Below are positions 60,956 to 64,000 of a stretch of DNA of 64,000 bases, piece after piece. The position numbers and the translations under genes were made by a program. The stretch is from a bacterium. Lineage in GTDB: Bacteria; Patescibacteriota; Minisyncoccia; Phycocordibacterales; Phycocordibacteraceae. The DNA lies in the NCBI GenBank assembly GCA_030651285.1, contig JAUSCN010000020.1, positions 54,106 through 118,105 of the forward strand. The letters run 5' to 3'. Each line of letters starts with the position of its first letter. Position 1 is the stretch's first letter. The notes under the pieces are model-generated. The model saw nothing but the letters and a program-made list of their open reading frames with translations. It did not search any database and was not told the origin of the DNA.

Positions 60956-61539
60956 TCGGCATCGTACAGTGTCGCTTCATGAGGTACCCGATAGCTTATG
61001 AGTTCAGTGTGAGAAAACCAGAGCGGAATCTCCTTCTGAGCCTCAGGAATAGTGCCGGAGGCATGAATGAGGTTGCGTATAGCACGAGCGTCCCCATCAG
61101 CCATCTGATACGAATCAAGCACAAAATCTCCCCGAATGGTGCCGACACCTGCGCTGCGCGGTTCGGTGCCACCCGTAATCTTCCGCACGAGCTCAACAGC
61201 ATGTGCACCTTCCCATACCATCGCAATGACCGGTCCGCTTGTCATGTATTTCTTTAGATTCTCAACCACGGCCTCCGCCACTTTAATCGGGTCGCTATTT
61301 GGAGGAGTTTCCCCTTTCTTTACATAACTCGCAATCGCTTTTTCCCCCACATTCTTCTTCCAATTCGGATCGATCAAGTAATGATTCTCGATCATCGATT
61401 CGGTCGGCACCATCATCTTGAGACCAACAAGCTTGAGACCGAGCCGTTCGTAGCGCTTCATGATTTCGCCAATGAGCGCACGCTGAATGCCGTCTGGCTT
61501 CACAATGACGAGCGTCCTTTCAGTTTTCGGATGTGTCAT
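60934..61539 (-). CDS. ndk: Nucleoside-diphosphate kinase, extended form
   Basis: 201 aa, compared with about 140-150 in most bacteria. RTLVIVKPDGIQRALIGEIM and MTSGPVIAMVWEGAHAVELVRKITG are NDK blocks, and the phospho-His is in NLIHASGT. An insert of about 35 residues (LIDPNWKKNVGEKAIASYVKKGETPPNSDP) follows the first helix, and the C-terminus is longer. It transfers the gamma phosphate between nucleotides. It follows map by 2 bp. Confidence 0.93.
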   Translation of the reverse strand: MTHPKTERTLVIVKPDGIQRALIGEIMKRYERLGLKLVGLKMMVPTESMIENHYLIDPNWKKNVGEKAIASYVKKGETPPNSDPIKVAEAVVENLKKYMTSGPVIAMVWEGAHAVELVRKITGGTEPRSAGVGTIRGDFVLDSYQMADGDARAIRNLIHASGTIPEAQKEIPLWFSHTELISYRVPHEATLYDADMRSLIG

Positions 61540-61541
61540 GG

Positions 61542-62306
61542 TTACGCTGTAATGATACGCGCACCATTTTTTTCTATCAGAATCGTATGCTCGAAATGCG
61601 CAGAGCGCGAACCATCTTTAGTGCGATACGTGTATCCGTCGGGAGCGAGCACGACTGACGCCTTCCCTGCGGTAGAAATCGGTTCGAGCGCGAGCACCAT
61701 CCCCTCCTCAAGAACCTCCCCCTCACCAGGGCGACCGAAATTCGGAATGAACGGCTCCTCGTGCACAAGATCACCGACGCCATGACCACCAAGCTCCTTC
61801 ACCACCTTGAATCCCGCACTTTCAATCTCTTTCTGTATCGCATTTGCAATATCGCCGATATGATTCCCCGGAATCGCTTTTGCAATACCTGCAGCGAGCG
61901 AACGCTCGGTTACCTTGAGAAGATTCTTTGTTGCTTCATCTACCTCACCCACCGGTACCGTAATTGCCGCATCGACGATCACGCCATTATGCTTCAGACC
62001 GAGATCAAGCCCGACAATATCTCCCTCCTTCAGTATTTTTGGCGATTCGTTCGGAATACCGTGCACGACCTCATCATTTATCGAAACACAGAGCGTTGCT
62101 GGGTACGGGCGCTGCGCACCCTCGGGCGTGTAACCAAGAAAACATGGCTCATCGCCACCATCACGAATCATCTGCTCTGCAAAATCATCAAGATCCTCAG
62201 TTGAAACACCGGGGGCAACTTTCTTCTTGAGCGCAGCAAGCACGGCAGCAAGTCGCTTCCCTGCTTCAAGCAAATTTGCACGCTCGTTATCATTTTTAAT
62301 AGTCAT
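61542..62306 (-). CDS. map: Methionine aminopeptidase type I
   Basis: A 254-aa enzyme that removes the initiator Met. Metal ligands lie in VGLDLGLKHNG, IVDAAITV, GGHGVGD, LALEPIS and HFEHTILI; CVSINDEVVHGIP is conserved. Its start overlaps the adk end by 4 bp, giving an adk-map-ndk unit. Confidence 0.97.
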   Translation of the reverse strand: MTIKNDNERANLLEAGKRLAAVLAALKKKVAPGVSTEDLDDFAEQMIRDGGDEPCFLGYTPEGAQRPYPATLCVSINDEVVHGIPNESPKILKEGDIVGLDLGLKHNGVIVDAAITVPVGEVDEATKNLLKVTERSLAAGIAKAIPGNHIGDIANAIQKEIESAGFKVVKELGGHGVGDLVHEEPFIPNFGRPGEGEVLEEGMVLALEPISTAGKASVVLAPDGYTYRTKDGSRSAHFEHTILIEKNGARIITA

Positions 62307-62869
62307 TTTTTATCAAGTGCTGCATGTATATCTTCTGAGATACGTTCCGGTGATTGCTCTCCCTGTATCTCGACAAGTACCCCTGCTTCACGGAATATCT
62401 GAATGGCAGGCTCGGTGTACTCATAATATTCCTTCAATCGCTCATCGACAGCCATATCATCTGCACGCCCCTCGACCACTTTACGACCAGCAAGGCGACG
62501 ACGAATCTCTTCATCTGAAACTACTATATTGAAAACCTTGAATGGCCGATCGAGCCATCGGAGCGAATTAATGACGAGTTCAGCCTCTGGAACCTTGCGA
62601 TTGAATCCATCAAAAATAGCGCCTGACTCGTGAGAAATCGAAAGCAGCGAATCAAGGTAGAGATGCATCGCGAACCAATACGGCGCGAGCATACCGGCCT
62701 CATTCTCGGTTTTTATCTTTCGCCCGACAGGAGTGTCGGCTTTCGCAATCTCACGAAAGAGAGCACCCGATGCAAAAATCGGCCAGCCGGTTTTTCCCGA
62801 GAGCAGTTTCGCCTGCGTCCCTTTCCCGCATCCCGGCTTTCCAATGAAGAAGATGGTATTTGCTTCCAT
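62303..62869 (-). CDS. adk: Adenylate kinase
   Basis: 188 aa from ATG 62869. The P-loop is FFIGKPGCGKGTQAKLL; FASGALFREIAK, AIFDGFNRK (a variant of DGFPR) and the short LID RRLAGRKVVEGRADD follow. It makes ADP from ATP and AMP. There are no zinc Cys in the LID. TAGAGT lies 7 nt before the ATG; the track start is a GTG three codons upstream. First gene of the adk-map-ndk operon. Confidence 0.9.
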   Translation of the reverse strand: MEANTIFFIGKPGCGKGTQAKLLSGKTGWPIFASGALFREIAKADTPVGRKIKTENEAGMLAPYWFAMHLYLDSLLSISHESGAIFDGFNRKVPEAELVINSLRWLDRPFKVFNIVVSDEEIRRRLAGRKVVEGRADDMAVDERLKEYYEYTEPAIQIFREAGVLVEIQGEQSPERISEDIHAALDKK

Positions 62870-62919
62870 GCCGCCCACTCTAGCATCACTTTATGATTGA
62901 GGTAAGTATATAAAAGTGA

Positions 62920-62947
62920 AAGCCGCTCCCATCATCGAGAGCGGCTT
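62920..62947 (-). terminator. Terminator of the 49-aa orphan gene
   Basis: Stem AAGCCGCTC / GAGCGGCTT with a 10-nt loop, followed on the minus strand by TTTTATATA. The same stem occurs in the terminator at 60728. Confidence 0.75.
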
Positions 62948-62962
62948 CATTCTTTTCATTTT

Positions 62963-63112
62963 TCAGAACATACTCAAACGTAACGGTTCCCCACCCATAT
63001 TTTTGAGCCGTACCTCGCGTCTACTGAAGAAGACGAACTTAAAGAATACTGCCAAGAAAAGCAAGATGAAGATAAAAAACTCGAACACATAATTAACAAA
63101 CCTCCTCAACAT
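62963..63112 (-). CDS. Orphan SD-led gene, 49-aa membrane protein
   Basis: ATG 63112 is chosen because GGAGG stands 7 nt upstream; the track's start lies in the leader. A short N-terminus, one very hydrophobic Phe-rich helix (VNYVFEFFIFILLFLAVFF) and a basic tail (SRREVRLKNMGG). Function unknown. It has a TTGACA promoter and a terminator, like the 50-aa gene at 43553. Confidence 0.75.
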   Translation of the reverse strand: MLRRFVNYVFEFFIFILLFLAVFFKFVFFSRREVRLKNMGGEPLRLSMF

Positions 63113-63154
63113 GGCAGCACCTCCATTTGATTGCGCCAAACTATATCCAGATAT

Positions 63155-63182
63155 ATGGTACACTAAACATATAAAATGTCAA
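63155..63182 (-). promoter_or_regulatory. Predicted promoter of the 49-aa orphan gene
   Basis: Minus-strand TTGACA, 16-nt spacer, TACCAT. It predicts a leader of about 36 nt. Confidence 0.65.
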
Positions 63183-63198
63183 CTTTTGTCGACAGGAA

Positions 63199-64000
63199 CT
63201 ACCTCCCCAACACCACCCTCACCCTCGCAATCACTGCAGTATCTGCTCCGAAGGACTGGAGGAGAGCGATGATCGAGTCTGCCTGTGCCGGAGTGAGCGT
63301 GGAGGTAGAGGCATAGGAAGAGGAGGTGCCGTTTAGTTTGGCCCGAGTCTTGGCACCCACCATGCCATAGCCGGTGGAGGTTTGGGTGCCGGAGCAGACG
63401 ATGTTTTGGGCGCACTGATACTTCTGGACAGCGGCTCTAGTGAGCGCACCATAGAAGCCGGTGGTGTTGTTTGGGGCGAGGTAGTTGTTCTGGATGAGGA
63501 AGGTCTGGAGGTTCTTCACATCAGTGCCTTTGGTGCCTTGGTAGAGGGTGCGGGTGAGGGAGGGGGTGATGGCGGGTGAGGTTGGGGTAGTTTGAGAGGA
63601 TGGCGGGGTGTATGTGCTGCTGGTTGCAGGGGTGGTCGTCGTGCTGGCGAAACTTCCGGAGGATCCGCCTGCAGGTGAGGTGGTGTTAGGGGTAGAGGTG
63701 TTTGTCGAAGCGGGTGTATTGCTCGTCGTGGGAGTTGATGGAGTGGCGGGTGTAGCAGGGGGTGTCACGACCACTGCTTGGGTGGTGGCGCTTGCAGAGG
63801 AAGATTGTACCGAGGCATTCCCTGCTGCGTCATATGCGGCAACGGTATATGAATAGGTCGTTGAAGGTGAGAGAGTGGTGTCGGCGTATGACGTTGCGGT
63901 TGTGGTGGTGAGCTGAGCGCCATTGCGGTATATGCGGTATCCACTGACAGCAACATTGTCAGTTGCCGCACTCCAAGAGAGGTTGATTTGAGTAGAAGAG
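63199..64000 (-). CDS. Surface protein with fibronectin III and peptidoglycan-binding domains (N-terminus off window)
   Basis: The frame is open to the right edge; the track shows only the part after an internal GTG. From the edge: a fibronectin type III domain (INLSWSAATDNVAVSGYRIY ... YSYTVAAYDAAGN), then a Thr/Pro/Ser-rich linker of about 70 residues, then a PG_binding_1 domain (LYQGTKGTDVKNLQTFLIQ ... YGALTRAAVQKYQCAQ) and a helical end (LTPAQADSIIALLQSFGAD). It is an exported wall-associated protein of the kind common in Patescibacteria. The catalytic or adhesive part, if any, is outside the window. Confidence 0.88.
   Translation of the reverse strand, partial: SSTQINLSWSAATDNVAVSGYRIYRNGAQLTTTTATSYADTTLSPSTTYSYTVAAYDAAGNASVQSSSASATTQAVVVTPPATPATPSTPTTSNTPASTNTSTPNTTSPAGGSSGSFASTTTTPATSSTYTPPSSQTTPTSPAITPSLTRTLYQGTKGTDVKNLQTFLIQNNYLAPNNTTGFYGALTRAAVQKYQCAQNIVCSGTQTSTGYGMVGAKTRAKLNGTSSSYASTSTLTPAQADSIIALLQSFGADTAVIARVRVVLGR

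Overview
The window looks like chromosome of a Patescibacteria/CPR bacterium, probably a Parcubacteria (Kaiserbacteria-like) lineage. This is inferred from gene content, not from a marker-gene match. The genes are short and tightly packed. There is a complete type IV pilus/competence operon, a MacAB-like exporter, surface proteins with peptidoglycan-binding domains, and clusterless MutY/Nth repair enzymes. No biosynthetic pathway is visible. TGA acts as a stop in many ATGA gene overlaps, so the standard/bacterial code applies. No rRNA is present.

Layout: 1-1.8 kb, partial ABC exporter and apbE. 1.9-7.4 kb, DoxX, a D-lactate-type dehydrogenase and a three-gene unit (FMN-binding protein, NqrB/RnfD-FNR fusion, polysaccharide deacetylase). 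7.4-12.3 kb, multicopper oxidase, DUF6629 protein, copper P-type ATPase and an acetyltransferase. 12.4-15.5 kb, accessory segment with a RAYT transposon, an interrupted membrane gene and an SGNH-RHS chimera. 15.5-21.2 kb, csaA, HAD, an initiator tRNA split by a group I intron, gatCA and ligA. 21.3-33.6 kb, type IV pilus genes (minor pilins, pilD, pilins, pilC, pilT, a receiver protein, pilB, pilP/O/N/M) and divergent comF. 33.6-41.4 kb, tRNA-Ser, gpmA, eno, the MacAB-like operon and a phosphatase. 41.4-47.9 kb, groESL, secG, a peptide-binding protein and RNase J. 48-55 kb, mutY, nth, peroxiredoxin, VKOR, msrA/B and nucleases. 55-64 kb, secreted nuclease, infC-rpmI-rplT, beta-CASP nuclease, ndk-map-adk and a surface protein.

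Two expression styles stand out. Many recognisable genes have a -10 hexamer only 6-10 nt upstream of the start codon and no Shine-Dalgarno (SD) sequence, which predicts leaderless mRNAs. In contrast, seven orphan genes of unknown function carry an AAGGAGG-type SD. Five of them have a recognisable TTGAC(A/T)-16/18 nt-AT-rich promoter, and most have their own terminator; they sit as single units between core operons. One of these units is flanked by a copy of the rplT 3' end that differs only at synonymous sites, which suggests insertion.

The redox genes suggest a compact flavin-based electron conduit: NAD(P)H to the FNR domain, through the NqrB-like membrane domain, to a covalently flavinylated extracytoplasmic domain, with ApbE encoded nearby. 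VKOR, MsrA/B, peroxiredoxin and copper detoxification fit a cell that meets oxidants.
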